Assembly: GCA_020747065.1 (NCBI GenBank)
Contig: JAGMVK010000006.1
Location: forward strand, 2,170,001 to 2,234,000
Reading direction: 5' to 3'
DNA from: Cadophora sp. MPI-SDFR-AT-0126
Taxonomy: Eukaryota > Ascomycota > Leotiomycetes > Helotiales > Ploettnerulaceae
DNA: 64,000 nt
In this document: positions 24,780 to 38,200 of the stretch, in pieces
Position numbering within the stretch: position 1 is the first letter of the stretch
How the letters are laid out: the number at the start of each line of letters is the position of its first letter
Position numbers and translations under genes: made by a program
The notes under the pieces: model-generated
What the model was told of the DNA's origin: nothing
What the model saw: the letters and a program-made list of their open reading frames with translations, nothing else
Databases searched by the model: none

Positions 24780-27700
24780 TTCCTTTCCCAATACAAATCA
24801 TACGCCGAGTTTACAAACTCCCTACGAGTAACTTCACAACACCCAAACCCCCTTATCTACCGCCTTCCCGCCAAAACCGCAAAAGCCTCCACGGACCTGG
24901 AAAACCATGGCATTGTGGCGAGCTTCAGTTGTGAGCATGAATGGAAACGTGTAGACGGCATACTATTTATGTATTTATGTCTTTTCTACTGAGGAAGAAT
25001 ACTTCCCAGCGTCACACAACATGTTGAATGAATCCCCTTCCATAAATTCAAGGTGTCAACCCCTCCTAAAAAGGGATCTAGACAGGTGATCTAAAGCAAT
25101 GACCTCCCATGATCTCACCGCGCCGAGAGACATAAAATCTAGACAACTACACAAAACTTTAATTAGCGCGATACAAGGCAGTGATGAGAAAGCTTTCTCA
25201 TGTGCCACCTGAGAGCTGAGCTTTGGGCTAGGGAGGATTTGCACGAAACGAATTCGAAATATTCTAGTATTAGCATCTATATTCAATATCTCCATGAGCT
25301 GGGAGTACGCGCTTTGAGTTGCGAGATTATGAGGCGGGAGGGACTTTGGGGGATGTTTGACAGTGGAAGCTAGATGGCAGTGAAAACAGGAGAGGGATTT
25401 TTGACGGTGGTAGGATGGACAAACAGCAAAAGCGAAAATTTCAGGAAGTTATACGTATTTAAAGGTTGTTGCCGGTAGATGACAGTCATGTCAAATAACC
25501 TCGTAAGGTATGTTCGTGCATGCAAGGGAGGCGAGACGAGTTGGCTACAGGATTGATGCTGACCGATCCTGTGGTCCGTATTCCATATCGTTCGTAACCT
25601 GTATATGAAAAGCTACAACAAAGTCCTGAATCAAGACTTTTATAGCTTCAATTACCCATGGGAAAGTGAAGGGATGTGACTTGGGCGGCTTGGATCGAGT
25701 CAGACGATAGGAATCTAGAGTCATTTAAGCTTGAATGGAGAATTAGACAATGTGGGAAATTGCTTGTGATATTCACAAGAGTCGGCCATACACAATGAGA
25801 TTCCGTAACCCATGATTTAAGGAATGATTTTGGCCAAGTCAAGTCGGACAAGATGTATCAACTACAAAGAGTCGAAGGAGCCTCATTGGAAATGACCAAA
25901 GCCCCAACTGAAGTGCCGACTGACGCCAGGCAACAATTTGGAAAGCCTTGAAACGCTGAAGTATAACCTGGATGACTCGCCAATCGTAAACTAAGTCCAA
26001 GTCCAACACTTGCGTTAAAGATAGAGTCGTTTCTAAGGAGCATTTTCTCGCTAGAGAACGGATTTCTCAGTTCGAAAGACAAAGTAAACAAACTCCCCTA
26101 AGAGGGTGGTACGACGGCGGAATGTGCAACGACGCCATTACCGAAATAGCAATGATACTATGCCTTAAACGAATGGACATCCATTTCGCAATTCACCATC
26201 TTTTGAATATTGTAGCATCGTACAAGATGAAATACAAGGCCATGCCAGGCTAGGCTTATGACAGCACTTCACCAATGATCAGGAAAAAGTAAACTCGGAT
26301 CCCTGCGGTGCTACTGACAGAAACGGATGATCTATCCAGATGTTTGAGATTGGGAAAAGAACAACTGAGCAGATCACTTAATCGAAGTCCATTGTACTAG
26401 AAAATAAGGAAGGGGAAGGTCACTTCGAGATCTGATATTACCAAAAGTCCATCTGAATATGAATGTCACACCACCACTTAATGAATTATTGAATCATCAA
26501 AACCCCCAAGATAGGAAACTGCAAGACGGTAAAATACACGAAACTTCCCCGCCATGTTCCCCGCCATGTATTACCCAACACCAACATCAACCCCTCCTTC
26601 CCTTTCCAACAACCCCGCACCCGCACTCAATTTACAGCCGCAGATCCCAAGAACCAAGATCTGCTTTGTTTAGTTTATTCAACCTACCGGGTATATGCAT
26701 AGAACAGAGGACACCTTCCATACTCATGGGAGAAGGGGAATTTGAAAGAACGTTCTGTTGGTTCGGCGGTAGAGCGGATGCCTCGTGACATATTGGTGGA
26801 TGGCACAGAACAGCACCGTCCCATATACGAAGATATTCATCTAAGCGGTATCTGATTGCAGATATTGGGATGTAAGCAAGCAAGCAAACATGCTAAAACT
26901 ATATGCTCCTGCTCGTACCGTCCTACTTGGCAGACTTCTAATTTTAATTCACCTGTCTGTGTCGATCCAGTGATCAGCAACACCACCAACAAAGCAAAAT
27001 CCATGAATCGTCAGAAGAAGGCAGGTTAAATCACGATGCATCCGCTCATCATTCTGACAGGAAAAGTAAAATAGATTAAGAGCTAAAAACCAAGGACTGA
27101 GATCCGAACCGAACACTAGGATCCAAGTAGATGAGAGAAAGATGTGCAGACTTGCAGGAGTCTACGATGCCTCAACCCGGGTTCTTGGGGCTGTGAGTGG
27201 TTGCTTGGGGTGCTTGTAGAGTCTAGAGTTGGGGGGGAGCGAGGGGAGAGGGTTGACAGTGACGATGGAGGCGGTGACGATGTGGTGGTGCTTTGCAGGA
27301 TGATGGATAGATTGACTTTCGACAGCGTAGGGTTGAGTACGGGTAGAGTATAACAAGAATGACAGGGCAAAGATAAGAAAGATAACTAGATTTGGGGATA
27401 AACAGGCTCGAGACAGGTACGGGAGGGATTCACTGTTCTGGCTGCATCGACAGTCCATCCCAGCGAATTCGATCGTAGGTAGCGAACAGCGAACGGCGGT
27501 ATGGAGCGGTTGTCTTTCCACCTCGGTGGCGACGACGCCAGTAGGTAGACACTGTACATCCTGTTCTGCCTTGCCTGCTTTGCTGTAACGTTCCCTGATC
27601 TCATGCTTCTCCCATAGTACCTACTAGGTACAGCAGTAGGTACAGTAGTCAGCCACAGCCACATACAGTACTAACCTCACGACTCGGTAGTGCTGGTGTT

Positions 27701-29091
27701 GCATATCAACATCTCAGCGTGTGGGAGAAGCGATTGGTTGGCACTGTATGTACCTCACCCACTACAATGAATGTGTGTTGGCGAGGAAGCGAAGGGGAAG
27801 TAGTGCCGCGCGGGACTAACGGCGTGGCGACATTTATGAAAGATGTGAGTGGAAGGGATAAAAATAGAAAAAGACGGTTCGGTTAGAGGATTGGTTGAGG
27901 TAACGACTTGAGTTGAGCTTGATCGTGATCCCTGAGTTAGGGTTGAGATACGGATCTTGGTTGTATCAGGGACAGAAGGGAAAAGAGTGGTTGGGTTTTA
28001 CTTCACCTTCCGTACAGAAGCGGTCGGGGACCGTTCCGTCCGTCTGACATGTACTTCAAAGTGGGGTGAATGGTGGGTTGGGGGGTCAAAACCTCAAACT
28101 TCGTGTTGACAAGCAAGTATCGTTTTGCGAGGGCATGCTGCTGATTGGGGAGGAAGTGTTTTAAGTTTTTCCCTGTATCTTTGACATGGCCAGGGTCAGA
28201 TAATGGGAATACGAGATTGCTTTGCATCCTGCGTACGATAGGGCTCTGTGAGCTTGTTTGAGATGCAAGGTCCGGGATGGAACGTCCTGTCTGACTCTTT
28301 GGATAGATAAGGAAACTGTTAAAAAAAAATGGGTATGATGCTGCGCTGTACGGAGTAGTGAAGCTGTGAGAAAGTAAAGTCGGGCCTTTCAGCCCTGCAG
28401 ATATTATCAAGGATAACTGCCATGTCCGTAACAAGAGAAGTGGAGATCAACAATTCAACGAGGCGAGAAATATTCCTTGAAATGATAACATACAGACGAC
28501 ACTTCCGTGTTTTCCACGCGAAAGACCATGATCTTGGTTCGGGAAGAAAACTTGGAGAGAAACAAGTTGCAGTTGTTGGGACAGCTAGATGAAGCTATCC
28601 TGAGTGAGAGCCTGCAGAATCCTGGAAACGCTGGAAGATGCAGGAGGGAAAGGGCAAGCTTCTTGGAGATGAGTGGTGGGATTGGAATTCGAATCCTTGA
28701 CTAAGAGGAGAGATAGGTAGAAGAGAAAAGCCAATAGTTTTCCTGCCTGCAGAGAACTACTGTAGGAGTACATAATGATATCGTAATGTTCGTTCTTGTG
28801 CGTGCGAATTTCAGTGTGTTGAGAAAAAGCAGCAGCAGAAAACTATCAAAATGACAAAAGGACGTTGATGACGCTGCTGAGCTACTGTGATAGAATCAAT
28901 CCATCAGACTTTGGCAGAGGACTGTGGACATTGCCGTGTCTTCCTGAAATTGATGCCGGCCAAAGCCAGGCGTCAGCGCATGCAGCAGTGACATCGCAGT
29001 TTGACGAGTCGCACAGGAGGTCTGAATCCAGCCAGCTCTGACATGCATGGCCACAGCCACCAAAGCCAGGACCTGCTTTCAACCCACCGTT

Positions 29092-29132
29092 GTCAGAAGC
29101 TTGGCCTGGACGGCTGACCACAAGCTTCTGAC
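29092..29132. repeat. 12-bp perfect inverted repeat with 17-nt loop
   Basis: GTCAGAAGCTTG at 29092-29103 is mirrored by CAAGCTTCTGAC at 29121-29132. It could form a hairpin or be a paired binding site. No transcript context is known. Confidence 0.75.
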
Positions 29133-30804
29133 GTCCAAGGCGGCTGAAGAAAAGATTCTCATGATGGATCAACCATAGTCATGACTATTGCTGATCCACA
29201 GCGTAAGATTTTCGTTCTCATCCAGACACGGAATGCTCCAAAGCCGATGGTTTGGCATGGAGATCTAGAAGTTCCCTTCTTCTTCCCTTCATCACCACCC
29301 GGTCCCGTCCCTTATCGTTAATGTCGATAGTTTGATGCCGAGTAAACCGGGCCGGGATGCTAGTGATGCTATTTCTCGTTCCAATTTAAAATCCCACGCC
29401 CACGAGTGGGTCTCGGACATGGATGCTTGGGTCAAGGGCTGAAGAGGGGCATGAAAGAGTGCATCTCGTATGCCCTCCTGCCCCAATCTTTAAGCCTAGA
29501 TGGCATTTGCTGGGGTAAGGGTTGTGAACTGCCCCTTTAGGCCGTAGCTCTGCAGTAGCGCTCTATTGAGTTTAGAAGTCAGGGGCAGCATGCGCCTCAT
29601 AGTCTTGGCTTTGCAGGGATAAAGGATCCCACGGAAACCAGGGTACTTGGGCCGATTATCACATTTCCAACAACGTCTCTCGTCCTCATTGACACACCTT
29701 CAACCCTTCCCTGCCTCTGGAGTGAACTCTCCCTCTACTCTGCTGCTCTCTTGCGGTGATCTGATCTAGTCAAACACGACAACACATCAGTTCCTCTGCT
29801 ACGCACAATTGTTTCTACCAGGTCTCAGGCGGCCTCGGTATCTGCATGCTTTGGCGCTTTGCCTCCTAAAGCCACCTCGTCCGCACTTAGTAATAGTAGG
29901 ACTAAACTATTCCCTTTCAATTGATACCACTTTCGGCTCGTCCCAACCGCCGTGTTCTACCCGTCTGAGATTTGGCCTTACCGTCCAGAGGTTTCTCGTT
30001 CCGTCCAATATTCGTTTTGGTATCGCGGCGCCTTGTCCCATCTTGGTACGTGAGAGACTTCGCTGGTTAGCGCTTCAAACAAGCCATTCCATTTCCATCC
30101 CGTATCGCCCTTGCCAGGTGCAGAGAAGTGAAGGAAGTGCACTGAAGGGCACCCAGGACTTTGACTGACCAGACTCTTCTCTGCCACAGAAACACGATTG
30201 TAGTCGTCCAGAGAGTTGACCTCCAATATCGTCCCAAACCTATTGAACGAGAACCTCTTCTTCTGACAGCTTCATCGTCCTAACAGTCACTATCGATCGA
30301 GTCTTATCCGACGGCTACTAGCTTCTCAGCCTCAACACAAACTCCGAAATCGAATAGAGTTCGGGACCCTCTGCCCTGTTCTTTTGGAACTCCTACCTGC
30401 GTCCGTATCGCCTCCTCTCTTCTCTGGAGCTGAAGATCGACGGCCCGTGTTCAAGTGGATATCCAGGCCTTTTAGGCCCCTACAATACCGCCTAACGGAG
30501 AATCCGCTCCACTCCTCTCCACTCCACTCCTATCGTCTCGACCCCATCGGCAAGCTCTAGCCACTGCTCTGCGCTGCTACCACCAATATACCCTGTTCGT
30601 CACTGTTCCCTCTCCTCTCCTACCTCCCTCCCGCCTCTCCTCCAAGCCTAACATCTTCCCTACTAGACAACAACTTCACCATCGACACTCGTTTTCGACC
30701 ATCACGCCCGCTGACTGTGGCTCGCAATTCTTGAATTGCTCGATACAACTTAATACCTAATATATATTCTCAATCGTGTTTCTTCCCTCGTTTGGGAGCA
30801 CGCC

Positions 30805-32263
30805 ATGGAGAATCAATCGACATACAGAGGGAGTGCCGTCTCTGGCATCTCTGCTGCGACCACACCAATGCGTCCAGGAACTCCAGAAAGCAGGAGTAAT
30901 CCATTCGGCGACGACATCTCCCCTGCGCCTCGAGCGAATCCATTCTCCTCGCCTTTCAACTCGAGACCGGCATCTTCTTTCGGCTCCTCCTCAGCTGTCA
31001 GAGCTCTCCCATCTAGATATTTCCATTCGAGAAGAGTACACAAGGGAGAGGTAGAGAAGCCATGGATGGCAAAGAAGGATCCCAAGGAGAAATGGGTTAC
31101 GATCATTCCTCTTATCGGATTGGCGCTGGGATTCGGTGTCGCAGGTTTCTTGATCTATGACGGTCTTTCTTCCGTCGTTCACCACAAATACTGCCCTGTC
31201 ATGTCCGATGACTTCTCCCAAGGCCTGAACACGAACATTTGGACCAAGGAAGCCGAAGTTGGCGGATTTGGGTAAGCACTCCATCCGAAACTGTGTGGTC
31301 CCCTACCTGACAGAATCTAGCAATGGCCAATTCGAGCAAACTACCCTTGACGATACGAATGTATTCGTATCAGGCGGCAAGCTCATCATCAAGCCAACAC
31401 TTCAAAAACCGGAACTCATCGATTCCAACAGTGTCATCAACTTGACAGCCGACGGAACTTGCTCGTCCACCGTCATCAAGAACTGTGTTTCCCAAACCAA
31501 TTTGACTACCGGATCAATCGTCCCACCTGTCCTGTCAGGACGTATCAATACAAAGAAAGGCGCAACCATCAAGTATGGCCGAGTTGAGGTTACCGCCAAG
31601 ATGCCAGAGGGTGATTGGCTCTGGCCTGCAATCTGGATGTTGCCAGTCAACGCTACCTACGGACCCTGGCCATTGTCTGGAGAGATTGATATTGCTGAGT
31701 CTCGCGGAAACAACCACACCTACGCACAGGGAGGAAACAACATCGTCTCTTCCGCTCTTCATTGGGGTCCCGACCCAGCCAACGACGCTTGGTGGCGGAC
31801 CAATGTCAAGAGAAGCGCTCTTCACACCACTTACGCCAAGACAGAACATACGTTCGGTCTCGAATGGTCCCAGAAGTATCTCTTCACTTACGTCAACACC
31901 CGTCTGCTCCAGGTCCTCTACACCAACTTCAACAAGCCTCTCTGGGAGCGTGGAGGATTCCCTCTTTCCGACAGCAACGGGACTCGTCTTCAAGATGTAT
32001 GGAGTCAAACCGGCCGCGACCAAACGCCTTTTGACCAGGACTTCTACCTCATCATCAACGTCGCTGTTGGAGGAACCAACGGTTGGTTCGAGGATGGAAA
32101 GAGCGGCAAGCCATGGCTCGATGGCTCTACTACCGCCAAGAGGGATTTCTGGTCCCAACGTGACGTCTGGTACCCAACTTGGCAGAAACCAGGAGCTGGC
32201 CAGATGGAGGTCAGCAAGGTGGAGATGTGGAAGCAGTGCGATGGGAATGAGGATAGCGCATAG
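30805..32263 (+). CDS. GH16 family glucanase/transglycosidase, type II membrane protein
   Basis: This is a probable beta-glucan-active enzyme of the cell wall or secretory pathway. Two exons, 30805-31271 and 31321-32263, are split by a 49-nt intron (GTAAGC..CTAG) and give 469 aa. The alternative CAG acceptor would create a stop. The N-terminal cytosolic tail (about residues 1-97) is rich in Ser and Pro and lacks a signal peptide. One membrane anchor lies at about 98-122. The lumenal GH16 domain begins with a DDFSQGLNTNIWTKE block and GFGNGQFEQTT. The catalytic motif is GEIDIAESRG, with E277 as nucleophile, D279, and E282 as acid/base. WPAIWMLP and NVAVGGTNGWF are further family landmarks. The ATG has a good GCCATGG context. 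Which glucan is used, and whether it hydrolyses or transfers, cannot be told from sequence. Confidence 0.95.
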
Positions 32264-35200
32264 ACATCTTTCTCGTTGACTGGATTTGCACGGCACGCAT
32301 GACAATATGAGATCTGGGGAGCATATACGATAAGCCGAATCGGATTCGATTGTTGATAACTACACCTTTGAGTTTTGTGGGATTGATGTAACTTGGCGAA
32401 ACGGGATTTGGCAACTTGGAACGGATATAGACTTTGCTGTGCTGCGATGTGTTTGTGTTCTTGGTTGGATTGTGGCATTTGGCATTCTAGCTGATCAGTG
32501 ATCTTTGCTTTGTTGCAATGAATGACGTTCTGGTGGGGGGGGTTCACGATAGGTCTGGGTAGATATGGATGGATGGTTGGGGTATAGTAAGGCGACGGCG
32601 ATGGTCTATCTCTTTCGTTCCTCTTTATGCTCGGTCTTCTTTTTTTCTCTGGAGCAAATACAATACAATAAATACTACAGAACAAGCAAACAAGTTACCC
32701 TGAATAGGGGGATTAATGAAGATATAAAAATATAATCTTTCAAAAGTTTACTAAACCTTCTGGTTCGTTCGCATTCAGAAAGTCTCTCTCTCTCCCCGTT
32801 TGCCAATGTCGACTCGAAAAAAAATTATAATGGAATGGAATGTAATGTCTGCCCTTGCGAGAGTCCAAAGACTGTGATGTCATATATTCCACTCCTTTTA
32901 ACCTCTTACTGTTGGCGGACGATGGAGAAACGATTGGATGGTGTGGCGGCGTGTCAAGCTTTTCCACTTTTTCCACCTTTTTTCCCAACCTTGTTTGTTC
33001 TCTCTCTCTCTGTACAGAGGCTGAGTGAGGGAAGAGTTTCAATCTTGGGTATAGTATGATTGAGAAGTGCATGGAGAGATAGATGCACGGCTAGGTCATA
33101 CATACATACATACATATAACAAGATATCTGTCAGGCTCCTGGTGATCGTAGGACAGTATCCTACCTGCGTAATTTCTCCTCAAAGATTCGATGCGTAATC
33201 TGAGATAGATTAGCGTCTTTGCTCTATTCTGAAGTCGTATATTCTCATCTCTGTGATTTATATTATATTATCTAGTTCTCTTGCAAATCCTTCTTCCCCA
33301 CGATCCCAATCCCAACCCCATTTAATTCTCTCTCCGTGTATTTTCACAATTCTTCATCTTTACGGCCTGCAAAGCAATACACTGTAACGCATTGCAATGC
33401 ATTTCGGAATTGTGGCATTTTCAAAATGCCCTGCTGAAAAGGAGAAAGTGAAGTGATCCAAACCAAGACACGGCACGGCGCGGCTCATACATACATAGCG
33501 CTCCTTAGGCGTCTCGCGAAGGTGCAGATGTAATTTCCACCTCGTTGCCACCCCGTTGCCACCGGCCACCTTGCCCCTTTTCGTACCGCGCGCTATTTTT
33601 CATTTTTGCCTTTTGGGGCTTTTATTTATTCAGTTAATTATGCGTTTTTTGTTTCTTTCAGGGAATGGAATGCATGGACAGATATGGATTATGGGGGTCT
33701 ACAGGGGAAGGGCTGACCAGTTATGTCTTGGATATTCTGTTTCGGGATTTTCGTTTTGGGGAATTGGGGAAGGAGAAGTAGGTGGTTGGCTGGGATATTC
33801 CCGGTTCGGTCTTTCTGTGGTTGATGGTTGGTGGTGGTGACGGGTGATAGCTGAAGGGAAGGCTTGGCAGGGGTAAAGGATTGTGAGTTGGACGTCAGGT
33901 GGGTATTTTCCAGCTCGAGGATCTTGTTTGGTTTGGGCCAGTTGATTGGCAGGTGGCAAATGTCAGATGTCAGAACTTTGAGGTAACGAGAGACCGTTGA
34001 GAAGTAACGTATTGGAGGGTAGAGTAAAGGAAGGAAGTGATGTGATGGGTTGTGATTGGTTGGAGCGGAAGTTTTATCTATAACGGTGGTAGGGAATTTT
34101 GTGATTGGCTGTTCCTTTTTTTTGGCAGCTGAATGGATGGCTATGGATTTGTACAGTAGCAACGTTGTCAGCCTTATCGCCTGCCCACTGCTCTCACACC
34201 GTTCATATTTCTGATTTTGCAAATACGGTCAACTCCCCTGATTCACAGCCATCGCGGCTGTACCTGGCCTTAGTTTCTTGACTTCCTCATTCCTCATCTC
34301 AGGATTCTAGGCTTGGTTCTGTTCCTGGCTAGTGGCTTGACCAAGCTTCTTGCGGCTTGTCCCGTTTCTTTTTAAGAGGAAGAAAAGGTGTTTTGTGGTA
34401 TGCACTCCTTCGGCTTTGGGCTGAGTGGTGAGACGAGACGGGCGAGACATACGAGGCTGAGCGGTTGGTACTTCTCAGGATCGGAGTATCGGATTCTTGG
34501 TGTATTGGTGTTTTGGCCTGACGGAGACTTGGATGACCGTGGTCTGCTGACTCGATGAGCTGGATTGTACAGGTGAAGTGAGTGAGTGAGAGAAGAGGAG
34601 GAATGAGAGGAGTTTATTGGAGCTACGTTTTGCGTGCCGAGGAATATGGTTTCGAGGCTGAGTAGGACTTTGCGAGGCATGGGTTGGTTTGACTTTGGTT
34701 CGGTTTGGTTTAGAGATGTCTGGACAGAATTGGGGTATTGGAGATATGCTCAACTGTAAGTTTTGGATTGTGATGCCTGGTCTAAATTTAGCTGAGAGGC
34801 TTGAGAGGTGGCTTTTTCAGGTGAGGCGATCGAGGGGAAGGGAGCCTGAGGGCATCGAAGAAAAGGTAAACGAGACAGGCGACTGAAATGGGAAGATCTG
34901 AAGGGAGGATACGACAGTTGTGACTTGGTTGTGTCACTTCAGGGGAAGCTGCTTCGCTGACTTCGCCTTTAAAATCTCCGAATACATTTCTGCATAACAT
35001 GCTAAGCAGTGAGGACCATGAACATGAAAAGCAAACCTCCTCGACACTGCTAAGAGGAAATTTAACACAAATACAATACGCAAACACATGTGAAGAGCGT
35101 TGAAAAAAAGACACACGCAATGACAATAGCGACGCGAAAGCCTTGAGTTGTTCCTATCCAGTCTGCCTGATTACATTCGTCCTCGTATCTGCTGGGGAGA

Positions 35201-38200
35201 AGAAAGCAGAAAGAGCGGTGGTGTGAGACTCGAAGCTTGAAGAGCGGGAAAGATACACAATCTCACCATCTATTGGGAGGCGCTCCAAATGTCCGCAAAG
35301 AAGCTTTTCCTTTCCAGCACATGGGACAAGAAGAATGTGGCAGCGCGTGGCATAGCATAAGCTTTTGTTGGGATCTTGCAAGAGCAGGAGATCTGAGGAC
35401 AGTGAAGCTTGATTTCTCTGGCTTGCATTTCTTTCCTCCAAGGTTGGAGTGTGCTGTCCAGTTGCTGGAACTCAAAGTGCATGAGGAGCAAGAAGAGCCG
35501 TCGTATCGAGTCCAGCTCTATCGAAACAGCGTCGGAGTAAGCTACATGCGCCATCTTGCATGTATCTCGCCTCGCACTACTCCTGCTGTATCTTGTATCG
35601 CAGTCTACTAAACAAGCATAAAATTGAAAACAACAGGAAGAGTCTCAGCTGGTACCGACTGTCCCCAGTATTGACAGCGCATCATATATGGCCTCGTATG
35701 GATGTACGAGTATGCAACTGGCAGCAGGCTGCATGTGCCAAAGTACCAAGGAAGTACCGATACTCACCGATACTTCTTTGTGGCTGGGATAGACGGGCTG
35801 AATTGGGAGGTAGCGGTACTTGTTCTGGACGCTGTGAGACGCAATAGTGTGATGCGAGGGCTGGAAGGAGATTGTGATACATACTGTAAACCCTTTCGGC
35901 ATCGCCAAATGTAGGGGAGTCACTTGCAGGATGGTAGCTGTAAGTACACTCGGACGTGCAATACGCAGGTGAAGACCTACAAGAACGGCATATCACACCG
36001 CACCCTGCCCCCTGCATTCGATATGGAAAATCTCTCCATGTGCATACAACTCGTGCATGTGAAGTGCTCAACTCAACGGAGAAGACCCGGGGTTGAGATA
36101 AGGCCCCTGTCATAAGCACTGCATGTCTCACCTGTCAGCAGCCAAAGCTTGAATTGAATTGAAGACAGGGAATATGGTTTCGCCACTCAGGGGGAGCTTG
36201 TTTTCTATTTGGTGTGAGTGCGTGGGCGTGCAGGCGATACGGGGAGAAAAGTTGGAAACGAGGGTTTGCCTTTTTCATTGTTTTGGTGTTTGATAGGTTG
36301 GTTGGGCAGGGGAGGTGTGTGCGGCTGCAATGCATAGCATGGAAGATGCAGTCAGCTAGAAATAGAAACGTGGAAGTGACGATGGGTGCATGAGGAAATG
36401 TACGAAGAAATTGATGTATGGTGGCGGATAAGAGATAAGAGGGTTTCGATACTTTTTGGATGTAGTGATGTGCCTCTGCAATGTGTGAGTGCGCATGTGA
36501 TGGGCATTTGGATAAACCCAAGTCCTGGTCGTAAGGGTCCAAGCCTCATCTTCAGGTCTGGTTCTATGTTCTTGTCTCCCAATACCCTTTCCATGGGAGT
36601 TGGTGGGCATGTCACACCAGATTTGCGGGCCGATGTATTTCTGTGGGTATTAACCACAAGCCAAAGCACCGGAAGAAAAATGAGAGTTCGATTCAAGCCC
36701 GTGGTCCTCTGGAATATGTAAACCTTGCAGAGTGGATCTCTAGTGAAAAATTAAAATCGTAGCCATCACGTCAACGATAACGGCGGCTGGTTTTGGTTTG
36801 GCAGAATGGCAGATTTTCTTTTTGGTTTTCTGCATGTTTCCTGTGTTGTTTCGATAGCTTGACCCACTTGCTGGCCGTACTCGTACCCGCTTGGATCGGA
36901 GAACGGTCCCAAAGTGTTGGAAATGCGGCTCGCCAAGATGGGAGCGTTATTTCCTTCCGTTGGTTATGGGTGTAAGTGGGGTCGCTTCGCAGCATCGCAT
37001 CGTGTTGGATATGTTGTGTGGATGTGACCCTGCCTTGCTGGCGAGGCCAGGTAGAGTTGTTGAATTGCTAGCAATGCGGTGGCGGACCGGAAGTGGCACT
37101 TTGAATTGTCCTCTGTACATGGTATGAATCTCGGACGAAGAAGCTCTAAATGGAAGATGTTTCCTACCGGTTCTGGGTCAGAATGGAGTTACTTTTGATG
37201 CTCCCGGGGTCTGGGTGCTTACAGATTAACCCTCAAGTTCTGGAGCTCTTGCATGCTTTGATGTTTCTGTGGGCAGGCCAGTGAGTTTCGTAGAGACTTA
37301 ATTGGTGTCCGCGTGGCTGTAGTACAGTTGTTGAGGCGCGGGACATTGAATTGATTGATAGCGTATTTCCACTCTAGAGATTGGTCAATATTCCATTGCT
37401 CTGGTCTGGCCTCGAGTTGTTTAAGATCTCAGAGGCTTGGAGCTATTGAGTCCAGCTGCCAAACTTCTGGCAGGCGACGGTGCTCTGGTATTTGCCATGA
37501 CGGGTTTTAGTGCGTGACAAAAGATCCGAAGTTCATGTCATCGCGGGAGAACAAGAGAAGCAGTGTGAAAGGCCCGTCGAGACTCAATGAGGCTCAGTGA
37601 AGTGGAGAGCTGAACTTTGAAGAATGCGTGGGTCTGGGTTCCAGAATCTGTCATGCTGGACCGATTTGGTTGTGCAGCATGACTTTTTGGGAATCGGACG
37701 TGCGGTTTCATTCCTGTTCTGGTCGTTAATGTAGCGGGCGGCGGGGGGACAATTACCAAAGCGGAAGAGTGAAAGCGACCCGCGGAGGCGTAATGCTTGA
37801 GTCCGCCCATATCCAAGCTGCTGGAAGTCATTCTCTATCAGTCTCGTTACACACAAGAACAGCTAGCTGGAATTGTAAAAACTTGTGTCAGAGTTGCCGT
37901 AGGTTTTGCTTCAGAGTGAGTCTAAACTTCGTATTTTTGGTGGATGTCAAGATGAAGAAGACAAACCGCGGGACGGCGATTGGAGGAGCCCTGCCGTCGC
38001 CCCGCTATAACGTTCTTCCGATAATCCGATTCCCGTCTTATATTTTTGGCACGGAGATTTGACGAGCAAGGATCGACAGGGGAAGGATGCAGAAAAACAC
38101 GGGATAAATGCCAAGCAGTCTGCGCATGATTTGGATCATTCTCTCTTTGACTCTTTTTTCCCTTAACGTCCAAGAGGTGAAAGTTAACAATTGTGATCGA

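Larger units (their letters stand above)
19525..30804. other. 11.3-kb gene-poor region
   Basis: I find no gene model here. Open frames stay under about 145 codons, have no recognisable motifs and do not splice together. Base composition by eye is mixed, not the strongly A/T-rich pattern of RIP-mutated transposons. Minor structures are a tandem 14-bp duplication (24159-24186), a 17-base C run (24763-24779) and a 12-bp inverted repeat (29092-29132). The final kilobase (about 29.7-30.8 kb) is pyrimidine-rich and probably the promoter and long leader of the GH16 gene. Confidence 0.5.

Noticed and set aside
24726..24992. Frame across the C run that looks partly protein-like
   Set aside because: The proline stretch is produced by the homopolymer and the frame depends on its exact length. 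No homology was recognised.
31535..32305. Open frame of 256 codons on the minus strand
   Set aside because: It is antisense to the GH16 catalytic exon; the composition is that of a shadow frame.
33689..34222. Open frame of 177 codons on the minus strand
   Set aside because: Low-complexity Pro/Thr/Asn-rich composition from a G/T-skewed intergenic stretch; no domain or signal.
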